A stretch of 52,429 bases of DNA, from the IMG/VR virus record IMGVR_UViG_3300032296_002061, positions 1-52,429 of that record; one strand, written 5' to 3'. Below the pieces are notes generated by a model. That model was given only the letters and a program-made list of their open reading frames with translations. It ran no database searches and was not told the origin of the DNA. The stretch comes from a virus. Below are positions 1-7,191 of the stretch, piece by piece; position 1 is the stretch's first letter; the number at the start of each line of letters is the position of its first letter. The position numbers and the translations under genes were made by a program.

Positions 1-123
1 ACGTTGATACGTCCGTGGTCGGCTTGCTTGACCTTCAGGGCACGATTGATTGCAGCACCAACCCGAACTACCCGGCAGCCAACAAGGGCGACGTATGGGT
101 TGTGTCGGTGGCCGGTCTTATTG
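1..123. repeat. Terminal direct repeat, left copy
   Basis: The first 123 bases are identical to 52307-52429. The repeat lies inside the tail-fibre frame and joining restores it, so it most likely reflects a circular or circularly permuted molecule opened at an arbitrary point by assembly rather than physical terminal repeats. Confidence 0.95.
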
Positions 124-1403
124 GTGGCGGTGCCGGTATCTCAGTGCAGGCTGGTGATGCGCTAGTGGCATTGGCCGACAACCCAGGTGGTACGCAAGCA
201 GCAGTCGGCTCAAGTTGGAGTATCTTGCAGGCCAATCTTGTGGGCGCTCTGCTTGCGGTCAACAACCTGTCCGATGTGCAGAGCGTAGCCACGGCCCGCA
301 CGAATCTCGGCCTTGGCACTGCGGCTCAATCTAACGTAGGCGACTTTGCCACGGCCGCACAGGGCACGCTCGCGAGCACTGCCGTGCAGCGGGCTGGCGA
401 TACGATGAGCGGCTCGCTGGTCTTGGGCTCCGGTGCATCATTGACCATGAGCGGCGGCACACTGTCGGGCCAAGGCAACATTCGGATGGGCGCTGCGGCC
501 AATCCTGCGTATGACTCAAACTTGATCTATGCTGACGCCAATACGCGGACGATGGGTATGCTCTGCTCTGCAACACCTGCATTCGGCGCAGCAAACGGCC
601 CATACGTGGGTATGCGCGGCAACACGTACAGTGCGATTAGCAACCAGCGTGGCAACTTGTTCCTTTCTGCCGGCAACCCAACCACACCGGCGGCGGCTGA
701 GGGCGTAATCAGCTTCCTTACAGGCGCAGACCAACTGCGGATGCGAATCGACAACAGCGGATTTGTTGGGATCAACTATAGGGCCGCAATTGCCTCTAGT
801 GCCACGACCTATCTCCTGAACTTTGGCGCAACCACCAAGGGGTTGCACGAATACAACAGCGGAGGCACGGGCAACGATTCGATCAAGGTCATCGGCAGCA
901 ATCCAGGCGCAACGTTTGGTGTGCAAAATGCAAACGCTTCTGGTTTTTCCGGCGTCGAGTACCTCGACAACGGCGGCACTGTCCGTGTGTTTACCGGCTA
1001 CCAGAACAGCACTGGCGAATTCCGTTTCAACCAGCTAGCTGCTGGTGGGACAATCGTGTTCAAGATTTCCAGCAACAACGCGCTCGAAATCGCAAACAGT
1101 CGAGCGGTCACCGTTCCTGTTTCGCTCAAGATTGGCACATCTGGTACAGCCATCACGCAACAGACCGTCTACACTCCGACGCTCACGCCAGCGGCTGTCG
1201 GTATTGCTCCTCCTGCTGAGCAGACGTTTACGGTTACAGGACTGGCGACTACTGATACTATCACGGTCAATGCGCCTGGCGCAGCCGTGTTCAGCGCACG
1301 TGTTTCGGCAGCTAATACGCTCGCCATCACGTTTATGCCGGCAGGTACCGGCACATACACGCCACCAGCGGGCACATACCGCATCGTGGCTATCAGGAGT
1401 TAA
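1..1403 (+). CDS. Tail fibre/spike protein, C-terminal part (gene starts at 52039)
   Basis: This is the larger, distal part of a receptor-binding tail fibre or spike. The frame is open from the first bases of the window and continues in frame from the GTG at 52039 once the 123-bp terminal repeat is joined, giving about 556 aa. Motifs typical of phage side fibres recur: AGDTMSGSL here matches GGTMTGAIN in the 5' part, and a stretch NNLSDVQSVATARTNLGLG is a common fibre collagen-like/neck repeat sequence. The rest is Gly/Ala/Thr/Ser-rich, as expected for a beta-structured trimer. No autoproteolytic chaperone domain is seen at the C terminus. Lysis-type genes follow at 2 bp. Host-binding specificity cannot be read from sequence. 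Confidence 0.85.
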   Translation, partial: VDTSVVGLLDLQGTIDCSTNPNYPAANKGDVWVVSVAGLIGGGAGISVQAGDALVALADNPGGTQAAVGSSWSILQANLVGALLAVNNLSDVQSVATARTNLGLGTAAQSNVGDFATAAQGTLASTAVQRAGDTMSGSLVLGSGASLTMSGGTLSGQGNIRMGAAANPAYDSNLIYADANTRTMGMLCSATPAFGAANGPYVGMRGNTYSAISNQRGNLFLSAGNPTTPAAAEGVISFLTGADQLRMRIDNSGFVGINYRAAIASSATTYLLNFGATTKGLHEYNSGGTGNDSIKVIGSNPGATFGVQNANASGFSGVEYLDNGGTVRVFTGYQNSTGEFRFNQLAAGGTIVFKISSNNALEIANSRAVTVPVSLKIGTSGTAITQQTVYTPTLTPAAVGIAPPAEQTFTVTGLATTDTITVNAPGAAVFSARVSAANTLAITFMPAGTGTYTPPAGTYRIVAIRS

Positions 1404-1404
1404 C

Positions 1405-1578
1405 ATGCGTTACGTTCTACTCGCTCTTGCTTTTTCTGCCTGCTCCAAGCCGGCCACCGCTCCGACTCAAGCAATCATTGTTGTTGACGACGTGGTGCAA
1501 GCGGTCGACGCAGCTGAAGCCGTCACTGCCGCCGACGCTGTGAGCGCGGCCGACGCCCCCAGCGCGGTGACACCGTGA
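1405..1578 (+). CDS. Small predicted lipoprotein (57 aa)
   Basis: The ATG at 1405 follows the tail-fibre stop by one base and has an AGGAG 9 nt upstream. The N terminus is a short hydrophobic signal ending in a lipobox-like FSAC, which would make Cys13 the lipidated residue. The mature part is Ala/Val/Asp-rich, with repeated VxAADA-type units, and contains a few prolines. It lies immediately before the holin-like gene, overlapping it by GTGA, so an outer-membrane spanin (Rz1-like) role is possible but unproven. Such proteins diverge too fast for sequence assignment. Confidence 0.7.
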   Translation: MRYVLLALAFSACSKPATAPTQAIIVVDDVVQAVDAAEAVTAADAVSAADAPSAVTP

Positions 1579-1754
1579 AGGGCAAGCGTACTTACATCGC
1601 GCTCGCTGGCGTATTGGTCAGCGTGGCCATCAGCGTTGCGGCTCGCCATGGATTGGACCTTGGGCCGTATCAGCAAGACTTGACCGATGGTCTTGTTTTG
1701 CTGTTCACTATGGCAGCCGGATACTTCCGGTCTGTTGCGCACAGCGAGGCATAA
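1575..1754 (+). CDS. Holin-like protein with two membrane segments (59 aa)
   Basis: The GTG start at 1575 overlaps the previous stop (GTGA). The protein begins with a basic MKGKR, has a first hydrophobic segment at residues 7-23 (YIALAGVLVSVAISVAA), a polar linker and a second hydrophobic segment at residues 39-50, and ends polar. Two segments and under 70 residues fit a class II holin or pinholin, which would permeabilise the inner membrane so that the M15 endolysin two genes downstream can act. No family motif is recognised; the call rests on topology and position. Confidence 0.65.
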   Translation: MKGKRTYIALAGVLVSVAISVAARHGLDLGPYQQDLTDGLVLLFTMAAGYFRSVAHSEA

Positions 1755-1755
1755 C

Positions 1756-2130
1756 ATGCACGACGAGAAGAGCGGCCACTTGGTTACGTGTTTCCTGAAG
1801 TACCAAGCTCAGGCGCGTATCCTGCATTGGCAGACCAAGAAGTTCGCGAGGCACAACGCCTACGGCATGTTGTACGACAAGCTCTCCTCAGGCATGGATG
1901 AGTTTATCGAATGCCATATGGGCAAGTACGGTCGCATCTGCGTCGGCGGGCCGATCGAGTTGGCCAACATGGATGACCTTTCGGTGAGCGAGTTCATGGA
2001 TGAGTTGACCGACTTCTTCCTGTCGTTCAATCAGATGTACGACGCGAAGGTCGATAGTGACCTGTTGAACATTCGCGACGAGATGCTGGCCACAGTCAAT
2101 AAGGTCAAGTACCTGCTGACGCTGGACTAG
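1756..2130 (+). CDS. Ferritin/Dps-like phage protein (resembles DUF5856), 124 aa
   Basis: The start at 1756 follows the holin stop by one base; the frame is open further upstream but that would overlap the holin. The sequence is helical, with RILHWQTKKFARHNAYG near the N terminus, which recalls the LHW signature of Dps/ferritin-like bundles and the phage family I know as DUF5856. A long acidic helical region follows. Established proteins of the Dps class bind iron or DNA; whether this one keeps metal ligands is uncertain. It sits between holin and endolysin, an unusual place for such a gene. Function is not known. Confidence 0.8.
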   Translation: MHDEKSGHLVTCFLKYQAQARILHWQTKKFARHNAYGMLYDKLSSGMDEFIECHMGKYGRICVGGPIELANMDDLSVSEFMDELTDFFLSFNQMYDAKVDSDLLNIRDEMLATVNKVKYLLTLD

Positions 2131-2132
2131 CC

Positions 2133-2768
2133 ATGACGCCAGATGAGTTCAACGCTCAAGAGATTGCGGCCGGCCGGCTGACTCCTGAGATGCTAGCGGT
2201 GGCGCTCGCTGCTGGTGGCATCTTGGCGTTTCAGAAAGCCAACGGTCTGACGCCAGACGGCAAAGCCGGCGTGCGCACTCAAGCTGCGCTGGCGGGTCGA
2301 CCCATCCCGGTGGGCCAAGCTGCGATCGAGAAAGTCTACGGCAAGTTCGACTACACCGAAGCACAGGGTGGCCGGATTGTGATTGACCCCAAGTGGGTTG
2401 ATAAGAACATTGCAACTATTCGGCTACACACAGGGCAGAACGTGCGGCTGCACGCGATGGTTGCTCCAGAGTTCGCGGCCCTGTTCGCCAAGGCGTGCAA
2501 GGCGTCGAGCTACACGCCCGCCAGCGTGCAGACCTTTGTGCCCAGGCACACGCTGTGGGATCCTAAGAAGAGCTTGAGCCTGCATAGTTGGGGTATCGCC
2601 ATCGACTTCTCGCCCAGTGAGAACACGATGGGCGGCACCGATGGCAAGGGTGGGCAAAGTAAGCTGCGACAGAATCTGTCGTTTGTGCGGGTCTTCACCG
2701 ATGCTGGCTGGACGTGGGGCGGGTCGTGGAAGATGAAGGACGACATGCACTTTCAGCGTGCGGGGTAG
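2133..2768 (+). CDS. Endolysin: peptidoglycan-binding repeat plus M15 (VanY-type) peptidase
   Basis: A zinc peptidase that would cleave peptide crosslinks or stems of peptidoglycan at the end of infection. Residues 25-55 contain FQKANGLTPDGKAGVRTQAA, a peptidoglycan-binding (PG_binding_1-like) repeat. The catalytic domain follows: SLHSWGIAID at 149-158 matches the M15 SxHxxGxAxD motif (zinc ligands His151 and Asp158), and KDDMHF near the C terminus supplies the last ligand, His206. Length (211 aa) is normal for phage M15 endolysins. No signal peptide is present, so it should depend on the upstream holin. The start is 2 bp after the previous stop, without a strong Shine-Dalgarno site. Confidence 0.93.
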   Translation: MTPDEFNAQEIAAGRLTPEMLAVALAAGGILAFQKANGLTPDGKAGVRTQAALAGRPIPVGQAAIEKVYGKFDYTEAQGGRIVIDPKWVDKNIATIRLHTGQNVRLHAMVAPEFAALFAKACKASSYTPASVQTFVPRHTLWDPKKSLSLHSWGIAIDFSPSENTMGGTDGKGGQSKLRQNLSFVRVFTDAGWTWGGSWKMKDDMHFQRAG

Positions 2769-2770
2769 CT

Positions 2771-2944
2771 ATGCGTTTGTGTCTGATTGGCCTGTTGCTC
2801 GCTGGCTGCTGGCCCGCTGCTCAGTGCAAGGTGGCGAGCGTGGACATCTACGCACTTGAAGGCAAGCCCAAGCCGGCCGGCAAGATCGTGGTTGGCTGCG
2901 ACGGTAAGAAGCTGGTCGAGGTCGAAGCGCAAGAGGTGAAGTGA
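2771..2944 (+). CDS. Small predicted lipoprotein (57 aa)
   Basis: The ATG at 2771 follows the endolysin stop closely. The N terminus has a hydrophobic signal with a clear lipobox (LAGC, lipidated Cys13), followed by about 45 residues with two further cysteines (in AQCK and VGCD) and a Lys/Glu-rich C terminus. As the gene directly after an endolysin it is a second candidate outer-membrane spanin or other envelope lipoprotein. It is not similar to the lipoprotein at 1405 beyond the signal. Confidence 0.7.
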   Translation: MRLCLIGLLLAGCWPAAQCKVASVDIYALEGKPKPAGKIVVGCDGKKLVEVEAQEVK

Positions 2945-3174
2945 TGCTTGACCAGTTGCGTGCCGATTGGATTGCCAGCCCGAAGCGACCGGTGGTGAAC
3001 GCGGCGCTGAGGTCCAGCATCGAGACGGTGTTGAAGGATGCGCTGCCGCTAGTGCCCGACGCTGTGATCGACGCAGTAGCAGCAGCAGCTATCCAGACAC
3101 TGGACGACGCGGCGACTCAGGCGGTTAAGGTCAAGGCAGATACGGCAGTGATTAAAGACCATCGGCCACGCTGA
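2944..3174 (+). CDS. Small alanine-rich helical protein (76 aa), unknown
   Basis: The ATG at 2944 overlaps the previous stop (TGATG); a GTG one codon earlier is less likely. The product is helical and Ala/Val/Asp-rich, without recognised motif, signal or membrane segment. It is the last rightward gene, and its 3' end overlaps the end of the leftward lysozyme-like gene by 23 bp on the opposite strand, with no terminator hairpin between them. Confidence 0.55.
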   Translation: MLDQLRADWIASPKRPVVNAALRSSIETVLKDALPLVPDAVIDAVAAAAIQTLDDAATQAVKVKADTAVIKDHRPR

Positions 3175-3502
3175 GAACCTGGCGCGCATAAGTCTTACCG
3201 CACCTGCCACGCAGCCCAGCATTGCCGCAGCGATAGCCCGCAAGCGCACGCTGCCAGTTGCCGCCCGCACGCTTGTGCCAGTACGCCAGCATCTTGCAGC
3301 CCTCGGCCCGGTTGATAACAGGCACGAACAGCAAGAGCCTGGGTACTTGGCTGTACCGTGGGCACACCTGCATCAGGCCCACGCAACCGGCCCTAGAAAC
3401 GACGAACGGATTGTGACGCGACTCCGCATACTCTACCTGCTTCTGGATAGCAGGAGGCACGGTTGCCGGATGAAGGAGCAGCGACAGGAGGTAGGCAATC
3501 AT
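3152..3502 (-). CDS. Lytic transglycosylase/lysozyme-like protein (116 aa)
   Basis: A small peptidoglycan glycosidase-like domain. The start at 3502 overlaps the stop of the zinc-ribbon gene upstream (ATGA). A hydrophobic N terminus (MIAYLLSLLL) could be a signal-arrest or secretion signal. EYAESRHNPF carries the expected catalytic Glu (Glu27), and GCVGLMQV is the GLMQ motif of SLT/GEWL-like lysozymes; AGYRCGN fits the later xAYNxG-type motif. It is shorter than full SLT domains but has both signature motifs. It is the last gene of the leftward block and encodes a second muralytic enzyme in addition to the M15 endolysin. It may serve in DNA entry or lysis. Confidence 0.85.
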   Translation of the reverse strand: MIAYLLSLLLHPATVPPAIQKQVEYAESRHNPFVVSRAGCVGLMQVCPRYSQVPRLLLFVPVINRAEGCKMLAYWHKRAGGNWQRALAGYRCGNAGLRGRCGKTYARQVLSVADGL

Positions 3503-3627
3503 CGCTTCTTCTTGGGCGCGAACATGCCGCAGTGCGGACACCGCCAGCGATACACCGCGCCGTTCTTGTAAAGCTGGTAGGTGTGGCTCTTGAAGAGCTT
3601 GCACTTGAGCTTATCTAGCCACTTCAT
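3499..3627 (-). CDS. Tiny CxxC protein (42 aa)
   Basis: The ATG at 3627 and stop at 3499 overlap the lysozyme-like gene by ATGA, which supports translation. The peptide is very basic (many Lys) with a Cys at residue 9, WRCPHCG at 29-34 (one CxxC half-site of a zinc ribbon) and a KKKR tail. This is a common kind of phage mini-protein; its function is unknown. Confidence 0.6.
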   Translation of the reverse strand: MKWLDKLKCKLFKSHTYQLYKNGAVYRWRCPHCGMFAPKKKR

Positions 3628-3628
3628 G

Positions 3629-3817
3629 CTACTCACCTTTGCTGTAGTTATCTGCCGCCCAGCCTCGACCGTGGAAGTGGACGGGTGCTGCCTGTAGAAA
3701 GACCTTCTCGGTCACGCCGCCGCATAGAAGCTGCGGGCACTCTGGGCAGGGATCGGTCATCTTAGCCTCACCTTCAAAGATGTGGCCACACTTTTTGCAA
3801 CGGTAGTCGTACTTCAT
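3629..3817 (-). CDS. FmdB-type zinc-ribbon protein (62 aa)
   Basis: The start MKYDYRCKKCGHIFE is the classic N terminus of the FmdB/CxxC_CxxC_SSSS putative regulatory family; the second pair is CPEC, and the C terminus HGRGWAADNYSKGE matches the family's F-x-G-x-G-aromatic...DY end. Family members are small zinc ribbons, first named near formamidase genes, with no agreed function; phages carry many. The stop precedes the next start by one base and the start overlaps the upstream stop by ATGA. Confidence 0.88.
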   Translation of the reverse strand: MKYDYRCKKCGHIFEGEAKMTDPCPECPQLLCGGVTEKVFLQAAPVHFHGRGWAADNYSKGE

Positions 3818-4041
3818 GGCTCTCTCCGCTCGATACCTATAAGCTCACGAGCGACCGCACGCTCCTCGTTCGCCCGTTGACAGCCGCAATTGCACGCAAC
3901 ATCAGCGCGACTCGCGCACCACTGGTCGCAAGTGCGGTATGGCCACCAAAGTATGGCAGCGCGCAGGCGGCGCAGGCGGTCAAGCTCGGGCCACGTCTCG
4001 ACGGCTTCGCGCAGGGCTTTGCATGACATTGGCTTCTTCAT
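3814..4041 (-). CDS. Small cysteine-rich protein (75 aa), unknown
   Basis: The start MKKPMSC at 4041 overlaps the upstream stop by ATGA; longer frames run through the neighbour. A helical N-terminal half (ETWPELDRLRRLRAAI) is followed by clustered cysteines at about residues 38, 42, 50, 52 and 54 (CDQWC, CNCGC), which could bind zinc. No family recognised. Confidence 0.65.
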   Translation of the reverse strand: MKKPMSCKALREAVETWPELDRLRRLRAAILWWPYRTCDQWCASRADVACNCGCQRANEERAVARELIGIERREP

Positions 4042-4247
4042 CCACCGGCCTCCTGTTCCAGCCGCTGCATGGCGACTGCCATTTGGTTGCGGATTTCCTG
4101 CATGGCCAGCCACGCTTGATTTTCCGCGTCAGTTTCCGTCTCGCGTGCACCCCAGTAGAGTGAGGTGCCGCCGTACAGCACCGTCCATTCCCACAGACCG
4201 CTTGGCGCGAGCTTGATTCGATACTCAACCAGGTAATCGGGCGTCAT
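4038..4247 (-). CDS. Small protein (69 aa), unknown
   Basis: The start MTPDYLVEY at 4247 overlaps the upstream stop by ATGA. The first half is beta-like (YRIKLAPSGLWEWTVLYGG), the second half one amphipathic helix ending in QRLEQEAGG. No motif, signal or membrane segment. Assigned as coding from its overlap with both neighbours. Confidence 0.65.
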   Translation of the reverse strand: MTPDYLVEYRIKLAPSGLWEWTVLYGGTSLYWGARETETDAENQAWLAMQEIRNQMAVAMQRLEQEAGG

Positions 4248-4558
4248 CGATCCACCAGCCCCGCTGCTTTGCGCAGCTTGGATCGTTGTTGTGCCCACTC
4301 GTAGTGCAGAGTGTCGGGTAGGGCGTCGATTGCCTCGCGCATCCGCTTATTCTGCTCGAGCAGGTCATTGGCGACCTGCCTCAACTCCCGCAGCGTCCTG
4401 GCTTGGTCAAGGAAAGCACACTGCTCATGCGCTTGGGCCCACGTCTGGACAAAGTGAGACAAGTCCTTGACCGGCAACGGCAGCGCCAGCGGCTCGCGCT
4501 GACCGCACGCCTTGCACCACAGGTTACTGCCCTGCACCACCACATGATCAGTGTTCAT
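4244..4558 (-). CDS. Zinc-binding protein with helical tail (104 aa)
   Basis: Start at 4558 (MNTDHVVV), overlapping the upstream stop. The N-terminal 50 residues form a likely treble-clef or C2HC zinc site: Cys15 and Cys18 (LWCKACG), then His44 and Cys47 (AQAHEQC). I recognise the CxxCG...HxxC pattern as a recurrent small phage domain without known function. The C-terminal half is a charged helix. Overlaps on both sides place it in one translational chain with its neighbours. Confidence 0.7.
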   Translation of the reverse strand: MNTDHVVVQGSNLWCKACGQREPLALPLPVKDLSHFVQTWAQAHEQCAFLDQARTLRELRQVANDLLEQNKRMREAIDALPDTLHYEWAQQRSKLRKAAGLVDR

Positions 4559-4956
4559 GGCGCGGCCTCCAGTGCGGCGATTAGCGCCTCGGCTTCGGTC
4601 AAGTGGGTTGCCTGCGACATTGTCTGGAATGTGGAGCCGTGGTGATGTCCGTCCACGACGCGCCGATAGTATTGGCCATTGCTGTACGACGACGTCACGC
4701 ACGCAATGCCGGGGTCGTTCCACGCCTCCCGCACCAGCGCCAGCAGGCAGCCCAGCGTGGCGGGGTCGGTGAGATCGGGAATGACCAGTGCTGGCTCAGA
4801 GACTGGTCCACCATCCTCACAAGCGGCCAATACTCGCCCCTTGTTATCTCCTACCCATCCGGGTTGTGCAGGGATTATCCACAGCATCCCCGGCATCCAG
4901 CGCCAGTGTTTGCACGCCACAGCCCGACGCGCTAGGTCTTGCATCTGATCGTTCAC
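4555..4956 (-). CDS. Conserved phage-type hypothetical protein (133 aa)
   Basis: The GTG start at 4956 overlaps the upstream stop (GTGA). The N terminus contains ARRAVACKHWRWMPGM, a sequence type I associate with many phage hypothetical proteins of the same layout: an N-terminal WRWMPGM block, a middle segment ending in IPDLTDPATLGCLLALVREA, and a C-terminal segment ending in TEAEALIAALEAAP. Its function is not known. The long extension upstream of GTG would run through the neighbouring gene. Confidence 0.7.
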   Translation of the reverse strand: MNDQMQDLARRAVACKHWRWMPGMLWIIPAQPGWVGDNKGRVLAACEDGGPVSEPALVIPDLTDPATLGCLLALVREAWNDPGIACVTSSYSNGQYYRRVVDGHHHGSTFQTMSQATHLTEAEALIAALEAAP

Positions 4957-5210
4957 GGCTCCACCTCCCGTTCCTCGCGCCAGTATTTGCCGCACCACAC
5001 GCAATGGCCATACGCCAGCCCGCCCATGGTGTAGCCTGTAGTGGTCATGTTGTGCCCCGTAGCCACGCCGCACTTCTCGTGCAGGGCTTCGCGGGCGGGG
5101 CGCTGCTGCTCTGCGATGGCCTCCAGCGCAGAGGTCGACGCGCTGCGGCGCATCACATCGAGTCGCCAGTACTCAGCGATGATCTGCTTCTTGACCTGCT
5201 CGTCGCTCAC
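4953..5210 (-). CDS. Small protein with C-terminal CxxC (85 aa), unknown
   Basis: The GTG start at 5210 overlaps the upstream stop by GTGA. A helical N-terminal half is followed by GYTMGGLAYGHCVWCGKYW, a single CxxC with a nearby His that may form a zinc site together with the Cys-Gly (KCGV) and His further upstream. No family recognised. Confidence 0.65.
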   Translation of the reverse strand: MSDEQVKKQIIAEYWRLDVMRRSASTSALEAIAEQQRPAREALHEKCGVATGHNMTTTGYTMGGLAYGHCVWCGKYWREEREVEP

Positions 5211-5482
5211 GGATGCCCCTCCAATTTGCGCATTGCCTCAAGGAAAGTGTCTTCCCCATAATCGCTTGAGTACAAGTAGTCGATGACACGCATGACCTCG
5301 GACAACTTGTTGATGGCAGCAACCTGCTTCTTCAATACCTCAAGTGTTTCAGGTTTGTAACTAGGACAATAGCTCCACGCATTTGGGTTGTCGTTGTTCT
5401 CAATCTCATGCTCAAGTTCGTCCGCGAACTGACGAACCTGGTAGTAGATGTAACGATTACCGTTGAAGTGACCACCGCTCAC
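5207..5482 (-). CDS. Small helical acidic protein (91 aa), unknown
   Basis: A GTG at 5482 overlaps the stop of the upstream gene (GTGA) and gives 91 residues; an ATG six codons earlier (5500) is possible. The product is charged and helical, with YYQVRQFADELEHEIENND near the N terminus and a C terminus EAMRKLEGHP. No recognisable domain. Confidence 0.65.
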   Translation of the reverse strand: MSGGHFNGNRYIYYQVRQFADELEHEIENNDNPNAWSYCPSYKPETLEVLKKQVAAINKLSEVMRVIDYLYSSDYGEDTFLEAMRKLEGHP

Positions 5483-5664
5483 TGTTCCTCCAGCACCCAT
5501 TTCAGGGTGCGCTGCTCGACCAGTAGCTCTCGGATGTCAGCACTCGCATCCATGACGCCATGCCAGTCGTTCGCAGCCAGCCGCACCAGCAGGTACTGGT
5601 GCATGATGGCAAGGCTATGCTCAACCTGCTGCAACTTGGCGCGGATGATATCGTGGCTAGGCAT
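5479..5664 (-). CDS. Small helical protein (61 aa), unknown
   Basis: ATG at 5664 (MPSHDIIRAKL), overlapping the upstream gene by 8 bp. Almost entirely helical, with a heptad-like spacing of Leu/Ile over residues 6-58, so it may form a helical bundle or dimer. No motif recognised. Confidence 0.6.
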   Translation of the reverse strand: MPSHDIIRAKLQQVEHSLAIMHQYLLVRLAANDWHGVMDASADIRELLVEQRTLKWVLEEQ

Positions 5665-5845
5665 CTTTCTTCTTCCGCACCCGCTTGGGCACTACCGGTG
5701 CGCTGAACTCCCAGCCACCGGACACCTTCTTGCACACGGTCTGCCACAGTGAGTCGGGCTTGCCAGCAAAGCCAGCGCCTTCCCACGCGGCCCGCAGCTT
5801 GCGGTCGGACTCTACCCACGCACGCTTCTGTACCGAACGACTCAT
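5657..5845 (-). CDS. Small basic protein (62 aa), unknown
   Basis: The ATG at 5845 (MSRSVQKRAW) follows the upstream stop by one base. The product is basic, with an aromatic core (DSLWQTVCKKVSGGWEF) and a strongly basic tail (PKRVRKKKDA) that could contact nucleic acid. No family recognised. Confidence 0.6.
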   Translation of the reverse strand: MSRSVQKRAWVESDRKLRAAWEGAGFAGKPDSLWQTVCKKVSGGWEFSAPVVPKRVRKKKDA

Positions 5846-5846
5846 C

Positions 5847-6299
5847 CTAGACTCCCATCTGCGCCCGACAAGCGCGGCAATAGTGAATGGCTGCGTACTC
5901 AAACCTGGCCATGCTCCACGGCCACTTGCCGCACAGGCTATTGCCAGACTCAAACGCATGGTTAATCAGGTTTCCGACTGCACCCCAGCGGCATCCTTGT
6001 GCAACCGGCAGTACGTACACCGCTTGCTTCGGAGGCTCCAACGATGCGCTGGCAACTGGCACGGTAGGATGAGTGAGCGATACCACTGCTGGTAGTGCCG
6101 CACGCATAAGTTCCTCGCGAATACGGGCCTCTCGCATTGCAAGCAGCACGTTGTTTTCGGCAGTAGGGGTGGCCGGCCTCTCACGTGGTAGCTCCTTGCA
6201 GACTTCGCACCTGCTGCTTTTGCAGATTTTAGTACGCGCCATGCCATGCAGGCGAGCGAGCACTTGCTTGCTGAACTGACGGTCGCTGACGGCGGTCAT
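5847..6299 (-). CDS. Protein with two cysteine clusters (150 aa), unknown
   Basis: The start at 6299 overlaps the ERF gene's stop by ATGA. The N-terminal half has CEVCKELPRERP after a basic helix and may hold a zinc site; the C-terminal 50 residues contain a second cluster (LCGKWPW followed by YCRACRAQ, with nearby His). The pattern is that of a small zinc-binding or HNH-like protein, but the His-Asn-His residues of an active HNH nuclease are not convincingly present. Its coupling to the annealing protein suggests a part in the same DNA-processing set. Confidence 0.65.
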   Translation of the reverse strand: MTAVSDRQFSKQVLARLHGMARTKICKSSRCEVCKELPRERPATPTAENNVLLAMREARIREELMRAALPAVVSLTHPTVPVASASLEPPKQAVYVLPVAQGCRWGAVGNLINHAFESGNSLCGKWPWSMARFEYAAIHYCRACRAQMGV

Positions 6300-6964
6300 C
6301 ACTTCACCCCTGCCAGAAACCCACGCCACGTCTCGGCGCCGCCTGTAGTCATCCAGACAGACAAGCCACGGCGCTGCTCGTTGGTCATGCCAGCAGGCGC
6401 AGGCTTGCCCAAGCTGTCGCAGAACGCAGCCACCAAGTCATACGCCCAGCCCTGCTTATCAAGCCAAGCCATGAAGCCTGCCTCGTCCTTGGCCCAACTG
6501 GCGTGCTCGCCTGGTCGCTGCACACGCTGCTGGTACACGTTGTCCTGATCTCGGTCGGGGTCGTCGCCCGTCTCGATGCAGAACGTCTGCCGCAGCGCAT
6601 ACTTGTACGCGCAGGTCATCGCCTTGTTGCCGGCCTTGTCGCCAGAGTCGGCGCCCTCGCCCAGCGCCTCAACATCGATAAACGTTCCGCTATCTGCGTG
6701 CGTGAATCTAACGATTGCCTTCAGCAGGCAAACGTTCATGGCGCTACCCTTGGCAGTTGTAACTACGCTGCGCTCCACGTCGCGGTACTCGCGCACGGAG
6801 ATGCTTACCCCGTGCTCGACCATCGCGGGCCTCAGCTTGGCAATCAGGTCTGCTTCGCTGGCAAAGCTGTAGCGCAAGCCTTCGCTCTTGGTCTTTTGCA
6901 CGTAGCCATTGATGGCGCCGTAGATGGCGCCGATGGCTGCGTGGATGTCTTTGTGCGTGCTCAT
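6299..6964 (-). CDS. erf: ERF-family single-strand annealing protein (221 aa)
   Basis: Promotes annealing of complementary single strands in phage recombination (Red-beta/RecT functional class). Family hallmarks are visible: an N-terminal helix with YVQKTKSEGLRYSFASEADL, a beta region, then the glycine/aspartate block EGADSGDKAGNKAMTCAYKY and ALRQTFCIETGDDPD, which is diagnostic for the ERF superfamily. The start MSTHKDIH at 6964 overlaps the upstream stop by ATGA. A PD-(D/E)XK exonuclease lies one gene upstream, which fits a two-component recombination system. The C-terminal ~70 residues (Trp-rich) are the variable part. Confidence 0.93.
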   Translation of the reverse strand: MSTHKDIHAAIGAIYGAINGYVQKTKSEGLRYSFASEADLIAKLRPAMVEHGVSISVREYRDVERSVVTTAKGSAMNVCLLKAIVRFTHADSGTFIDVEALGEGADSGDKAGNKAMTCAYKYALRQTFCIETGDDPDRDQDNVYQQRVQRPGEHASWAKDEAGFMAWLDKQGWAYDLVAAFCDSLGKPAPAGMTNEQRRGLSVWMTTGGAETWRGFLAGVK

Positions 6965-7182
6965 CGCATCTCCCTCGCAATGCAGTACCAAACGAACTGC
7001 CCCTCTTGCTTGCGAAACAACTTGCCGTCACGATGCAGTTGCACGCACGCGCCGCCGATGTGATTCGACCTGTAGTAGGTCTTGCCGTTGTCCTTCAGGT
7101 GCTGCCAGACATCGATCGCCCGCATCTCGCGGTCGGGATAATCCAGAAACACCTGCAACACATTGTCCTTGTTGATAGCCAT
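6961..7182 (-). CDS. Small winged-helix-like protein (73 aa)
   Basis: ATG at 7182 in GCATCATGGC with a G-rich Shine-Dalgarno site upstream. The sequence MAINKDNVLQVFLDYPDREMRAIDVWQHL...HIGGACVQLHRDGKLFRKQEGQFVWY has the helix-helix-helix-wing look of a winged helix, so DNA binding is plausible. It lies between exonuclease and annealing protein and is translationally coupled to the latter. Confidence 0.7.
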   Translation of the reverse strand: MAINKDNVLQVFLDYPDREMRAIDVWQHLKDNGKTYYRSNHIGGACVQLHRDGKLFRKQEGQFVWYCIAREMR

Positions 7183-7191
7183 GATGCCCCC

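Noticed and set aside
5847-6299. HNH homing endonuclease
   Set aside because: Cys pairs are present but the His-Asn-His core is not.
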